Shown here: one piece after another, positions 33,567-43,290 of the stretch
Numbering within the stretch: the stretch's first letter is position 1
Layout: the number at the start of each line of letters is the position of its first letter
Translations under genes and position numbers: made by a program
Notes under the pieces: model-generated
What the model saw: only the letters and a program-made list of their open reading frames with translations
Told to the model about the DNA's origin: nothing
Database searches by the model: none
NCBI GenBank assembly: GCA_036478895.1
Contig: JAZGEV010000011.1
Coordinates: 29,191 to 93,190 of the forward strand
Direction: 5' to 3'
Origin: S010-17 sp036478895
Lineage (GTDB): Bacteria > Bacteroidota > Bacteroidia > Flavobacteriales > Flavobacteriaceae
Length of the DNA stretch: 64,000 nt

Positions 33567-34814
33567 ATGAAAAATAATATATTTATAATTATTGTACTGA
33601 TTTTAATATCAATTAATACTAACGCACAAACAAATCAACAATTCACAAAACAATTTGTAACAGACAGTGGTGTTTATGGTTATGTAAAAATTACAACAAA
33701 ACCTACAACGGTTGGTGGTGCTTATATTTGGATTCAACAAGATGCCGTTGTTATAGAAGGAATAAATGATTATACAGGTAATATGTTATCGGAAGTTGGT
33801 GTTAATTTCCCTTTTAATTGCTCCAATTGTGCTTTTTATGCAAGTGGTGAAGCAAGTATGCAAGTACCAGGTTGGACAAGAAGAGATTATGCTAAATTTA
33901 ATAAAGGCGGTACTATTAATTCTGGTGGCTTTGGTAAAACCAATCAAACGGTACATTTTAGTGCGTCGGCTAAAAAAAGACATAATGATGCACGTTCAGA
34001 ACATGGAAGTTCTTGGGAGAAAACTGGACGAGTTGAACAGATTTCTATACATAATGTAAAAGGCGCAGACATTAATAAAATTTCTGGATTTGTCAAAAAA
34101 ATGAAATTGAAAAAATTAAATGAAGAAAGGGCAAAACTAGAAATGGAATTAAAACAAGATGACGGAAATTTTGCAACAGAAAACAATGATTCTACTACCA
34201 AAGAACAAACATCAAAAGAGAAAGATAATACAGAAAATAATGAAGGAGCAGTTGCAAAAAAAAATATAGAAAAAAGCGCTAAACAACCCATAAAAGAACC
34301 TGTTAAAGTACCTGATTTAAGCAGTGAGAAAATTAAAGCAGCAACAACTGTTTTAGCAACAGCTGCTGTATTAGCTTCTTTTTCAAAAGAGGTTGGTTTG
34401 GGTGCCTATTATTCTATAGGAGGTATAGAAGCTATTGGTGCAGAAGGTTTATTTTTATTTTCAAAGAACATTGGAGCATCTGTAAATTATGGTGTTACTT
34501 TTCAAACAGAAAGTGAAAATAGAGATTCTATTGAAGGTTATGAATATGGTGGTGGAATTATTTTTAACATTAATAGGTCGTTTGGGTTTAGTGTTGATTT
34601 TCAATATTATCAAACTGTAAGTGGTGCTTATGATCAAAACCGAAATCGTTTAGTTTTTGAAGAAAACGGTTCTCAAATTGGAGGATCGATATACTTAATG
34701 AATTTTTTAAAACTTAGTTATTTATCACCTGCATCAGGAGAATCCTATAGAAATTCAGAATTGATTGGAGAAGGTTCTGGAGCATTTAGAATAGGAGTTT
34801 ATACTTATTTCTAA
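33567..34814 (+). CDS. Exported protein with probable C-terminal outer-membrane barrel, unknown
   Basis: A 415-residue protein with a signal peptide (about 1-20, NTNAQ). Residues 25-170 are a beta-rich domain with a CSNC pair (NFPFNCSNCAFYA). Residues 175-250 are highly charged and low in complexity, coiled-coil-like. From about 262 (TTVLATAAVLASF) to the end alternating aromatic/glycine strands finish with the aromatic terminus FRIGVYTYF, suggesting a small barrel. I do not recognise a family. First intact gene of the 33-41 kb accessory cluster. Confidence 0.75.
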   Translation: MKNNIFIIIVLILISINTNAQTNQQFTKQFVTDSGVYGYVKITTKPTTVGGAYIWIQQDAVVIEGINDYTGNMLSEVGVNFPFNCSNCAFYASGEASMQVPGWTRRDYAKFNKGGTINSGGFGKTNQTVHFSASAKKRHNDARSEHGSSWEKTGRVEQISIHNVKGADINKISGFVKKMKLKKLNEERAKLEMELKQDDGNFATENNDSTTKEQTSKEKDNTENNEGAVAKKNIEKSAKQPIKEPVKVPDLSSEKIKAATTVLATAAVLASFSKEVGLGAYYSIGGIEAIGAEGLFLFSKNIGASVNYGVTFQTESENRDSIEGYEYGGGIIFNINRSFGFSVDFQYYQTVSGAYDQNRNRLVFEENGSQIGGSIYLMNFLKLSYLSPASGESYRNSELIGEGSGAFRIGVYTYF

Positions 34815-34823
34815 AAATTAAAT

Positions 34824-34878
34824 CTTAAAAACCCCGCCAATTAATAATACGTTGTTAGCAAACAATTAGGGGTTTTTA
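34824..34878 (+). terminator. Terminator of the 33567-34814 gene
   Basis: TTAAAAACCCC (34824-34834) pairs with GGGGTTTTTAA (34868-34878); the 33-nt loop is large but the GC-rich core and T-run fit a terminator just after the stop codon. Confidence 0.7.
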
Positions 34879-34994
34879 AGTTAATCAAACCAAAACAACC
34901 GTTAAAGGTATAAATCAGTCGGTTACATAAATAAGACTTGTATTGTAAATAGTAAAATTATATCATTGATTAAACATTTTAAAACTAAAACATA

Positions 34995-37463
34995 ATGAAA
35001 ACAAAAGTACTTTTATTATTACTAGTTATTACAACTAGTATTAACGCACAATTTACTGAGAACTTTGATAATTATAATTTAGGTACTGTTCTTTATCAAA
35101 ACCCTGATTTATGGTCAACTTGGTCGGGATATGCAGAACCTTATTCGCAATTAATCATAGACAATGCACAATCGGTCTCTGGCTCACAAGCTGGTTATGT
35201 AGGACCAGATTATGTTACCGATGCCTTTCTATTATTAGGTAATAAAATATCTGGACAATGGAATCTTACGTTTCAAATGTATATACCAACAAATAAAAGT
35301 GGGTATTTTAATATTCAAGGTGCTCTAAGTGAGATTGGTGGCGTTTCAAATCCTAATGAATTTCTTGGAGGAAATGTGTCTTTTAATCAAGATAATACAA
35401 GTGCAGGAGTTGGAACATTAAATAGTATTAATTTTAATTTTCCTCACGACACTTGGTTTTCTATAGAATTAATATTTGATGTAGATAATAAAACTTTCCA
35501 ACTAAAAGTTAATAATAGTATTGTTAACATAACGCCTATTGATTTTGAAAATATACAAAATACAACAACTCAAATAGAGGTATTGGGCGCAATAGATTTC
35601 TTCTCTGCAAGTGCAACAAATGAGTATTGGATAGATGATATTGTATATACAGGCAGTAGTATTCACACATTCATTCCAGATGATAACTTTGAACAAGCTC
35701 TAATAGATATTGGTTTAGACTCCAATTTAGATAATAAATTTATTACAGCAGATTTACCAACATTAACATCTATAAATCTTGATAATAAAAATATTAATAA
35801 TTTAGTTGGGATAAATGCGATGACTAATTTACAAACCTTAAGTTGTTCTGGTAATAATATTACAAGATTAGATCTTAGAGGGAATACACAATTAACAGCT
35901 ATTAATTGTAGTAATAATAGTATCTCTGGCTTAATATTTACCGATACAGACTTATCTAATAAAAACAGTAATAACACAACAAATTTAACTGGTTTTCAAA
36001 GTTTAGATTGTAGTAATAATGCATTAACTGCACTGGATCTTACAAATAATACAGCGTTAACGGTATTAAATTGCAGTAATAATAACCAACTTACATCATT
36101 AAACATTCAAAATGGCGTGAATACAAACCTAACTTCTTTTGATGCTACTAATAATCCATTAATCACTTGTATTTTTGTAGATGATGTAACTTACAGTACT
36201 GCAAATTGGCCAAATATAGATACAACTTCAACTTTTGTAGCAAACCAAACCGAATGTGAAAATATTGTAACATATGTACCAGATGATTGGTTTGAATATA
36301 AATTAATACTAGCAGGTTACGATGATGTATATGATGATTATGTGAAAACTATTAATATTAGAGCTGTAGGAAATTTAGATCTTTCTAATAATAATATGAC
36401 CAATTTAACAGGTATTGAAGACTTTGCAGGCTTAAAAAATTTAAATATTTCTACTAATGTTAATTTAGGAAGTATTGATGTGACTAATAATAAATTTTTA
36501 AAAGTATTAAATGTTCAAGATACAGCATTAACCAGTTTAGATGTTTCACAAAATGAAGATTTAGTTTCACTTAATTGTTATTTTAATAACTTAACAAGTT
36601 TAGATATTTCTCAAAATACTGAGTTAGAAATATTAAATTGTAATTTAAATGATATACCAAATCTAGACGTGTCTCAAAATAATAATTTAACATCTTTAAG
36701 TTGTTATGGTAATAATTTTATTAATTTAAATATAAGTAATCTTACTAATTTAACTTATTTAATGTATGGTAATACATCATTGGGCAATATGGATTTAAGT
36801 CAAAATGTAAATTTAGAAACACTGTATGCGCTTTATGTAAACACATTGGATATTACCGCAAATTCATTATTATCATTTTTAGGAATATATTATTCAAATA
36901 TACCAAATATTGATTTAAGCCAACACGGTAATTTAACAAGTTTAAATTTATATGATAATGATAATTTAATAAATATAGATTTAAGTCAAAATACCATGTT
37001 AAATGATTTGTTTTGTACTTCAAGTGATAATTTAATAACACTTGATCTTAGAAATGGGAATAATACAAATTTTGTAAATTTTAATGCAAATTTTAACCCT
37101 TTATTAACTTGTATTTATGTAGATGATGCTGGTTGGAGTCAAGCCAATTGGACAAATGTAGATACGGCAGTTTCTACTTTTATAGAAACAAATGCTGAAT
37201 GTAGTACCTTGCTTTCTATAGATGATGAAGCGTTAAATGAGGTAATTACTATTTATCCAAATCCTGCCAATGATATAATTACTATTAAAACTAAAGATAA
37301 TGCAGTAATAGATAATATAACCATTTATAATAGCTTAGGTAAGAAGGTGAAAACTTCTAATCAAAATATTATGAATATAGGAAACCTGGAAAAAGGCATC
37401 TATTTAGTTGTAATAACAGATAACGATGGGAAAATTGCTAGAAAAAAAATACTTAAAAATTAA
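34995..37463 (+). CDS. Secreted leucine-rich-repeat protein with T9SS type A sorting domain
   Basis: An 822-residue secreted protein. Signal peptide 1-18 (SINAQ); residues 20-215 look like a lectin/jelly-roll domain (WIDDIVYTGSS at its end); then two leucine-rich-repeat modules (about 225-415 and 425-740) built on repeats such as LTSLDISQNTELEILNC, each closed by a similar cap (CIxVDDxxxSxANW). The last 75 residues form the type IX secretion sorting domain (TIYPNPANDIITI ... GIYLVVI ... KKILKN), so it crosses the outer membrane through T9SS. The LRRs suggest binding to a surface partner or polymer. Confidence 0.9.
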   Translation: MKTKVLLLLLVITTSINAQFTENFDNYNLGTVLYQNPDLWSTWSGYAEPYSQLIIDNAQSVSGSQAGYVGPDYVTDAFLLLGNKISGQWNLTFQMYIPTNKSGYFNIQGALSEIGGVSNPNEFLGGNVSFNQDNTSAGVGTLNSINFNFPHDTWFSIELIFDVDNKTFQLKVNNSIVNITPIDFENIQNTTTQIEVLGAIDFFSASATNEYWIDDIVYTGSSIHTFIPDDNFEQALIDIGLDSNLDNKFITADLPTLTSINLDNKNINNLVGINAMTNLQTLSCSGNNITRLDLRGNTQLTAINCSNNSISGLIFTDTDLSNKNSNNTTNLTGFQSLDCSNNALTALDLTNNTALTVLNCSNNNQLTSLNIQNGVNTNLTSFDATNNPLITCIFVDDVTYSTANWPNIDTTSTFVANQTECENIVTYVPDDWFEYKLILAGYDDVYDDYVKTINIRAVGNLDLSNNNMTNLTGIEDFAGLKNLNISTNVNLGSIDVTNNKFLKVLNVQDTALTSLDVSQNEDLVSLNCYFNNLTSLDISQNTELEILNCNLNDIPNLDVSQNNNLTSLSCYGNNFINLNISNLTNLTYLMYGNTSLGNMDLSQNVNLETLYALYVNTLDITANSLLSFLGIYYSNIPNIDLSQHGNLTSLNLYDNDNLINIDLSQNTMLNDLFCTSSDNLITLDLRNGNNTNFVNFNANFNPLLTCIYVDDAGWSQANWTNVDTAVSTFIETNAECSTLLSIDDEALNEVITIYPNPANDIITIKTKDNAVIDNITIYNSLGKKVKTSNQNIMNIGNLEKGIYLVVITDNDGKIARKKILKN

Positions 37464-37479
37464 AACGTCCATTCATTTT

Positions 37480-37519
37480 TCCTTTAGTTGTTTTATAATA
37501 AAAAAACCAAAGGATTTTT
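37480..37519 (+). terminator. Probable terminator after the LRR gene
   Basis: TCCTTTAGTT (37480 on) pairs imperfectly with AACCAAAGGA (ending 37514), followed by five T residues. Confidence 0.5.
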
Positions 37520-37547
37520 AACACTATAAAGACAGTTGTTAGTTTTT

Positions 37548-37595
37548 GAAAATGCCAAGTAGTTTATTATTAAAATTATATTGGCATTTTCTTTT
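37548..37595. other. Strong stem-loop ahead of the 37637 gene
   Basis: GAAAATGCCAA (37548-37558) pairs perfectly with TTGGCATTTTC (37581-37591), 22-nt loop, TTTT after it. A second terminator in tandem with the one before, or a leader structure for the following operon. Confidence 0.6.
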
Positions 37596-37636
37596 AATAA
37601 AAAAATCTTATATTTAACCAATTCAACAATACTACT

Positions 37637-38617
37637 ATGAAAAAAATACTTTTATTAGTCCTTTTCTTTGTATATATTTCAGGGTATTCGCAAAAACTTG
37701 TGTGGAAAAGTTCTAAAATAGAATCCGTGAAAAAATATGTTAAAGACAATAAAATTACTTTAGACAAAAGAACTCAGCAGTATAAAAAAGGAAATACTAT
37801 TCATTTATTTATAGATGAAAATGGTAATCATATATTAACAGGATATCCAACTAAACTACATAACAAAAATCTATTTATTGTAAATTTAGTTGTATCTAAA
37901 AAAAGTTTAAAAAAATACATTTTTACATGTAATGTTGAAGGAGATTATAGTGATGATTTAGTTATTGAAAATGGAAATGCACATCATAATGAAAATATTC
38001 GTCAAAACACAGAAGTAAAAGAAGTGTTTACTACCAAACCTTTTGCTAAATATGGAGAATTTACCGACTCCTTAAGTATAGATATTATAAAAAAAGATGG
38101 GGATAATGAAGACGTAATTTATAGTAAAACACTATCTATATCTAAAACATACCACATAAGTATTGCTACTGGATTTTTTGTTTCAAATTTATCGAACCCA
38201 TTAAATATAAAAGCTGGTATTACTAATACAGGAGAAGCAACACTAATAGCCGATGAAGTAGAAAGTAGAGGAATTGTTTCGTTAAACGCTGTTTATTATC
38301 CTTATGGTAGAAATTACATGTTTCCTAAAGAAAAATTCTATCAAAATATAGGAATACTTGTAGGAACACAAGTAGATAAAAATCAATTTGATAATTTATT
38401 TAGTGGTTTACAATATGATTTTTCTAGAGGTGGAAGTATTGCTTTTGGTGTCCATTATGGAAAAGTAAATACACTGTCTGGTTTAGAAGATTTTACCTAT
38501 GGCGAAACTCTTTTTAACGGTGACTTAAATACTATTGTTAAAAAAGAATGGAAAACAGGCTTTTTTGTAGGCTTAAACTTAGATGTTAGAATTTTTAAAA
38601 AATTATTTAATTTATAA
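37637..38617 (+). CDS. Exported protein of unknown function
   Basis: 326 residues; signal peptide about 1-18 (ISGYSQ). The first half is Lys-rich with mixed beta pattern (GNTIHLFIDENGNHILTGYP); the second half (about 170-326) has alternating strands with aromatic girdle residues (YHISIATGFFVSNLS, GSIAFGVHYGKVN, TGFFVGLNLDVRIF) that look like a small outer-membrane barrel. No family recognised. It starts a run of three closely spaced genes ending in a membrane-bound LytTR regulator. Confidence 0.7.
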   Translation: MKKILLLVLFFVYISGYSQKLVWKSSKIESVKKYVKDNKITLDKRTQQYKKGNTIHLFIDENGNHILTGYPTKLHNKNLFIVNLVVSKKSLKKYIFTCNVEGDYSDDLVIENGNAHHNENIRQNTEVKEVFTTKPFAKYGEFTDSLSIDIIKKDGDNEDVIYSKTLSISKTYHISIATGFFVSNLSNPLNIKAGITNTGEATLIADEVESRGIVSLNAVYYPYGRNYMFPKEKFYQNIGILVGTQVDKNQFDNLFSGLQYDFSRGGSIAFGVHYGKVNTLSGLEDFTYGETLFNGDLNTIVKKEWKTGFFVGLNLDVRIFKKLFNL

Positions 38618-38644
38618 TTACTATTAACTAAAAAACCAATTTAA

Positions 38645-39310
38645 ATGAAAACAACAACAACATTATTTTGTATTGTATTATTTAGTGTCTTTATTTTATC
38701 TTGTAAAGGAGATGAAAAAATAGATAGAAAAGCATTTTTAAAAGCCGCTAAGAAGCATTACGATAATCAGAAATATTTTAAACCAACTATAAATAAAATA
38801 AAAAATAAAAAAACAGGTGATATTGTCTTTTTAGCCGCAACAAATAATTTTAATATTTGTGATAAAAGTAGTTTTACGACATCTTATCAACGAAGTCATT
38901 TACATTGTTCTGAAGAATTATTTGAATTAAAAACTTCTTTAAAAGTTACAAAAGATGAAAATAATAGTTATAAATTAGATACTTTTTCTACCAAGATAGT
39001 TGGTAATACTATATATTATCTTAAAAAAGATGGTATGAAAGTTATAAAACCATTTGCTGGAGAAACTAAATTTTTAGAAATAAATGTATTATTAACCGAA
39101 AATGAAAATGAATCTGAAAAAATTGTCACTTTAAATATGAATGAAATGGTAAATAAAAATTTAAACGTTGGAGATATTTTAGATTTTCATTTGATAAAAC
39201 CAGATGGTAATAGACTTGGAGATACTAATTGCCCTAACTCATTAATTAAACATAATAATATTGATGATTATGATTATAACTTTTGTGCATCGCAGATAAC
39301 CTGTGAATAA
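38645..39310 (+). CDS. Predicted lipoprotein of unknown function
   Basis: 221 residues with a lipoprotein signal (FILSC, Cys20). The mature protein is Lys/Asn-rich with four further Cys, two near the C-terminus (FCASQITCE). No known domain. It is 27 bp downstream of the preceding gene and 2 bp upstream of the LytTR regulator gene, so it likely belongs to the same mRNA and may serve as surface partner of that regulator. Confidence 0.7.
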   Translation: MKTTTTLFCIVLFSVFILSCKGDEKIDRKAFLKAAKKHYDNQKYFKPTINKIKNKKTGDIVFLAATNNFNICDKSSFTTSYQRSHLHCSEELFELKTSLKVTKDENNSYKLDTFSTKIVGNTIYYLKKDGMKVIKPFAGETKFLEINVLLTENENESEKIVTLNMNEMVNKNLNVGDILDFHLIKPDGNRLGDTNCPNSLIKHNNIDDYDYNFCASQITCE

Positions 39311-39312
39311 TA

Positions 39313-40767
39313 ATGAAAAAACACTATCTTTTATATCTGTTCTTATTACTAACTATTACTTTATACGCTCAAAGTAATTTAAAAGATAGTGTTGTTTTAT
39401 CCATAAAAAAATTACAACTAAATAAAGCTTTAAAATTTTCTCAAAAAATAAACGATCCTATAAATTCAGTTTTTTTTAAGGAGCTAAATTTTTTAATTAA
39501 AGGCAATACTTTGGATACTATTCATAATACATTTTCAGAGATTAAAAATAACATTATAGTAAATTTATACAATGGTGATGCTGTACTACGTTATTCGCCA
39601 CCAAACGACTCCTTAGCGTTTATATATTATAAAAGAGCTTTAAAATTAGCAAGCCAAAAACAATTAACACTTTATAAAAATATAAGTTATAAAAAAATAT
39701 GTAATGTCTTACAAAAAAATAATTTTAGTAATAATGATTTTAAAATTTATCTTAATGATTTTGAACAATCTTCAATAGATTCGGTTGATAAATTTTGGGT
39801 GTCGTATTATAAATATGGACAACATTATTTTATAGAAAAACGAAAAGATAAAAGAGAATTTAATTTTTCATACGGAAAAAATATGCCTTTTTTACAAGCA
39901 TCAATACTACAATTTAAAGGTGTTAATGCAGTCATTAAAAAGCAGTACAATAATGCTAGTTATTTTTACAATTCTGCAATTAAAAAACTTGAATCTTATC
40001 CATATTCTATCAGTAAGAAAGCTGTTCAAAAAATAAAATTTAATCTTTCAATAATAGAATTTAATAAAGGAAATTATCTAGCTGCCATTGAAAAATTTAA
40101 AAAAATAAAAATCTATAAAAACAAACAAATAGACCTTTTTAGACACCATTGGATTAGTAAAAGCTACGACTCCTTACACCAAAAAGATAGTGCCGATTTT
40201 TATTATTTAAAATTCTATAAATTAAAAGATGACATTGATAAAAAAGGACATGCATTGGCAATAGTTCAAAATAATGCTCAAGAAAGAGATGCAGAAAATA
40301 ATACGATTATAGCAAAGCTAAATAAAAATATGAATACCTTATTACCTATATTAGCAATCATAGTTTTTTTACTAAGCTTGGTATTTTTACTCTATAAAAA
40401 ATACGCTAAAAAAACAATTGTTTTAGAAGAAGAAAAATCTGAAACGCTACAAAAATTAGACGAACTAAAAGATATAGTCATAAAAAATCACATTGTTTTA
40501 AAAGATAAAACTAAAGTTTATGTGGCAGATTTACTCTACATAAAATCTGACGATCATTATTTAAAAATATTTTTAAGCGATGGAAATAGTCATTTTGTAA
40601 GAGGTAAATTATCTGAAGTTATTAAAGAATTACCACCAAATTTTATTAGATCACATAGATCATATATAGTAAATAGAAATTTTGTAAAACAAATTAACAA
40701 TACCTTTATTATCCTTACCGATAAAACCGAAATACCTCTTTCACGTTCTTATAAAGATAAATTTTGA
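39313..40767 (+). CDS. Membrane-anchored LytTR transcription factor with TPR-like sensor
   Basis: A 484-residue one-component regulator. Signal/anchor 1-19; residues 20-330 are alpha-helical TPR-like repeats facing the periplasm (GNYLAAIEKFKKIK, KDSADFYYLKFYKL); a membrane helix about 344-365 (LLPILAIIVFLLSLVFLLY); a short coiled coil; and a C-terminal LytTR DNA-binding domain (LLYIKSDDHYLKIF, FIRSHRSYIVNR). The output domain is in the cytoplasm, so an envelope signal can act directly on DNA. Likely targets are the neighbouring secreted-protein genes. Confidence 0.87.
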   Translation: MKKHYLLYLFLLLTITLYAQSNLKDSVVLSIKKLQLNKALKFSQKINDPINSVFFKELNFLIKGNTLDTIHNTFSEIKNNIIVNLYNGDAVLRYSPPNDSLAFIYYKRALKLASQKQLTLYKNISYKKICNVLQKNNFSNNDFKIYLNDFEQSSIDSVDKFWVSYYKYGQHYFIEKRKDKREFNFSYGKNMPFLQASILQFKGVNAVIKKQYNNASYFYNSAIKKLESYPYSISKKAVQKIKFNLSIIEFNKGNYLAAIEKFKKIKIYKNKQIDLFRHHWISKSYDSLHQKDSADFYYLKFYKLKDDIDKKGHALAIVQNNAQERDAENNTIIAKLNKNMNTLLPILAIIVFLLSLVFLLYKKYAKKTIVLEEEKSETLQKLDELKDIVIKNHIVLKDKTKVYVADLLYIKSDDHYLKIFLSDGNSHFVRGKLSEVIKELPPNFIRSHRSYIVNRNFVKQINNTFIILTDKTEIPLSRSYKDKF

Positions 40768-40768
40768 T

Positions 40769-40776
40769 TAGTTTTG
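40769..40776 (+). promoter_or_regulatory. Putative -7 box (TAGTTTTG) abutting the WYL regulator start
   Basis: TAnnTTTG match ending 4 nt before the GTG start at 40781; if used, the mRNA would be leaderless. It overlaps the stop codon of the LytTR gene. Confidence 0.4.
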
Positions 40777-40780
40777 TAAA

Positions 40781-41464
40781 GTGAACCGTATAAACCGTAT
40801 AACTGCAATTCTTACCCAATTACAATCCAAACGTGTTGTAACTGCACAAACCATTGCAGATCGGTTTGATATAAGTTTACGCACTGTTTATAGAGATATA
40901 AAATCACTAATGGAAGCTGGCGTTCCAATAGGATCGGAAAACGGATTGGGCTATTTTATTGTAGATGGTTATCGTTTACCTCCAATTATGTTTACCGAAG
41001 ACGAAGCAAACGCACTTATTACAGCCGATAAGTTAGTTCATCAAAAAAATGAAAAATCATTATCAAAAAATTATTCATCGGCATTGATAAAAATAAAAGC
41101 CGTTTTACGCAATCAACAAAAAGAAAAAATTGAATTATTAGACGAGCGTATTGGTGCAGATATTAAATATAGTATCAATCCAAAATCAGATTATTTATCA
41201 AAAATCCAAATAAGTATAACCGATTTTTTGCAACTCAATATAAGTTATCGTTCCATCTATAAAAACGAATTGACCAAACGGCACGTAAAACCACTCGCGC
41301 TATATTTTACCGAAAACGATTGGATTTTAGTCGGTTATTGTATGCTTAGAAATGCCATAAGAGAATTTAGATTGGATAAAATAGAAAGTCTTCAAATAAC
41401 TGAAATTGCATTTGAACACTTTAAAGATTTTAATTTATCACAATATCTAGAAGAAACACATTAG
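40781..41464 (+). CDS. HTH/WYL-domain transcriptional regulator (YafY-like)
   Basis: 227 residues, GTG start. N-terminal helix-turn-helix of the HTH_11 type (RINRITAILTQLQSKRVVTA, FDISLRTVYRDIKSLMEAGV) and a WYL ligand-sensing domain (LQLNISYRSIYKNELTKRHV, IREFRLDKIESLQI). WYL regulators respond to small ligands or nucleic acids and act as repressors or activators in stress and other pathways. Full WYL proteins are around 300 residues; this one has only the core. Target genes unclear. Confidence 0.88.
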   Translation: MNRINRITAILTQLQSKRVVTAQTIADRFDISLRTVYRDIKSLMEAGVPIGSENGLGYFIVDGYRLPPIMFTEDEANALITADKLVHQKNEKSLSKNYSSALIKIKAVLRNQQKEKIELLDERIGADIKYSINPKSDYLSKIQISITDFLQLNISYRSIYKNELTKRHVKPLALYFTENDWILVGYCMLRNAIREFRLDKIESLQITEIAFEHFKDFNLSQYLEETH

Positions 41465-41613
41465 TCAGGATTTCATTTAAAGTTAAACCTTAACTTTATA
41501 ACTATCAACGTATTAGTATTAAGTATTATCTCTTTCAGCGAAGAAATTTTTAATCTTGCAATAAATTTCTTATTTTAAACCCATGTTGACACACTGTTGT
41601 CATTCATCCTATT

Positions 41614-41621
41614 TACTTTTG
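41614..41621 (+). promoter_or_regulatory. Putative -7 box (TACTTTTG) of recA
   Basis: TAnnTTTG match 98 nt ahead of the recA ATG, in a 255-bp gap that is otherwise without features. No obvious LexA-type operator was recognised. A DnaA-like 9-mer TGTTGATAA is at 41642-41650. Confidence 0.35.
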
Positions 41622-41719
41622 TAGCATAGTTATTACAAACATGTTGATAAAAACAAAAAATCAACATAAAACAAGGATAAACATTCATTAATTTAGCAAA
41701 CAAATAAATACAGAAAATT

Positions 41720-42730
41720 ATGGCAGCAAAAGAAGATAAAGAAAAAGCAGCAAAACTAAAAGCATTACAACTTACACTAGATAAACTAGATAAAAGTTAC
41801 GGTAAAGGTGCTGTAATGAAATTAGGCGATATAGTACATCAAGATGTTGATGCAATATCATCGGGATCATTAGGATTGGATTTAGCCTTAGGAATTGGTG
41901 GATATCCAAGAGGTAGAGTTATTGAAATTTATGGACCAGAATCATCGGGTAAAACTACTTTAGCAATTCACGCTATTGCAGAAGCACAAAAAGCAGGAGG
42001 CATTGCAGCATTTATTGATGCAGAACATGCTTTTGATCGTTTTTATGCGGAGAATTTAGGCGTAGATATTGATAATTTAGTTATTTCTCAACCAGACTAT
42101 GGAGAACAAGCTTTAGAAATTGCCGATAATTTAATTAGCTCTGGTGCAATTGATATTATTGTAATTGATTCTGTTGCAGCCTTAACACCAAAAAGTGAAA
42201 TTGATGGCGAAATGGGTGATTCAAAAATGGGATTACACGCACGTTTAATGTCACAAGCTTTACGTAAATTAACAGGAACTATTAGTAAAACAAATTGTAC
42301 AGTTATATTTATAAATCAATTACGTGAAAAAATAGGTGTAATGTTTGGTAATCCAGAAGTAACCACAGGTGGAAATGCCCTTAAATTTTATGCTTCGGTT
42401 CGTTTAGATATTCGTAGAAGAACTCAAATAAAAGATGGTGATAAAGTTATAGGTAATTTAACCAAAGTAAAAGTAGTTAAAAATAAAGTTGCACCACCTT
42501 TTCAGATAGCAGAATTTGATATTATGTATGGTAAAGGAATTTCTAAAGTTGGTGAAATTTTAGACCTTGCTGTAGAACATAATATTGTAAAGAAAAGTGG
42601 TTCTTGGTTTAGTTACGGTGAAACAAAATTAGGACAAGGACGCGATGCTGTAAAAGGCTTAATAGCCGATAATCCTGAATTAATGGATGAACTAGAAACA
42701 AAAATATTTGATAGCTTAAAAGAAAAGTAA
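41720..42730 (+). CDS. recA: Recombinase RecA
   Basis: A 336-residue RecA: Walker A IYGPESSGKTTLAIHA, the MAW-type DNA-binding loop 1 region (SEIDGEMGDSKMGLHARLMS), Walker B DIIVIDSVAAL, and the loop 2 segment FINQLREKIGVMFGNPEVTTGG. Catalyses strand exchange and supports the SOS response. Ends at a strong terminator. Confidence 0.98.
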   Translation: MAAKEDKEKAAKLKALQLTLDKLDKSYGKGAVMKLGDIVHQDVDAISSGSLGLDLALGIGGYPRGRVIEIYGPESSGKTTLAIHAIAEAQKAGGIAAFIDAEHAFDRFYAENLGVDIDNLVISQPDYGEQALEIADNLISSGAIDIIVIDSVAALTPKSEIDGEMGDSKMGLHARLMSQALRKLTGTISKTNCTVIFINQLREKIGVMFGNPEVTTGGNALKFYASVRLDIRRRTQIKDGDKVIGNLTKVKVVKNKVAPPFQIAEFDIMYGKGISKVGEILDLAVEHNIVKKSGSWFSYGETKLGQGRDAVKGLIADNPELMDELETKIFDSLKEK

Positions 42731-42739
42731 TCTTATTTT

Positions 42740-42781
42740 AATAGAGTAGAAAATTAATATTTTTAAGTTTTCTACTCTATT
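42740..42781 (+). terminator. Terminator of recA
   Basis: AATAGAGTAGAAAA (42740-42753) pairs perfectly with TTTTCTACTCTATT (42768-42781) over 14 bp, 9 bp after the recA stop. Confidence 0.85.
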
Positions 42782-43290
42782 TATACTATTATTAAAGCTA
42801 TTAACATTTTAAAATACAATTGTTAATTAACTTTTATAATAAATTAAAGAACAACTATTTATAAAAAAGACTAATTGTTAATAGTTTTATACTTTAAAAA
42901 GATAACTAAGTTTGGTTGTAAAAAATATAAATACAATAGAAAAATATAAATTTTAAATGCAAAAAAAACTATCTCTTTTTCAACACATGTTATTAACAAT
43001 AAAAGTATAGTTTATTAATAAAAAATAAGAAAAAGATATTAAAAATAAACAGTGAATAGGTTTATTAACATAATGTGAATAACCACAAAAGAACCATTCA
43101 TTTTCAATTCATTAAATAATAAAAACGTGTTCATTTTTTTTAATAACTCAAAAACACAAATTATTTAATATATTTTTATAGTACATATTAACAGACTATA
43201 TAAGACATCATTTTTTTTAAATAATTTTAAAATAAAATAATATATATATAATAAATGTTGATAACATTAAATTAAAAAATAAAAAGGATT
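42782..43290. other. Very AT-rich gene-free stretch with DnaA-box-like words
   Basis: About 510 bp with no credible ORF and very low GC. It contains several words one or two bases from the DnaA box TTATCCACA: TTATTAACA (42990-42998, 43062-43070), TGTGAATAA (43074-43082, complement TTATTCACA) and TGTTGATAA (43256-43264). Such words are also expected by chance in AT-rich DNA. Nothing else was recognised. Confidence 0.35.

Noticed and set aside
41465..41719. LexA/SOS operator before recA
   Set aside because: No palindrome with convincing conservation could be picked out by eye.
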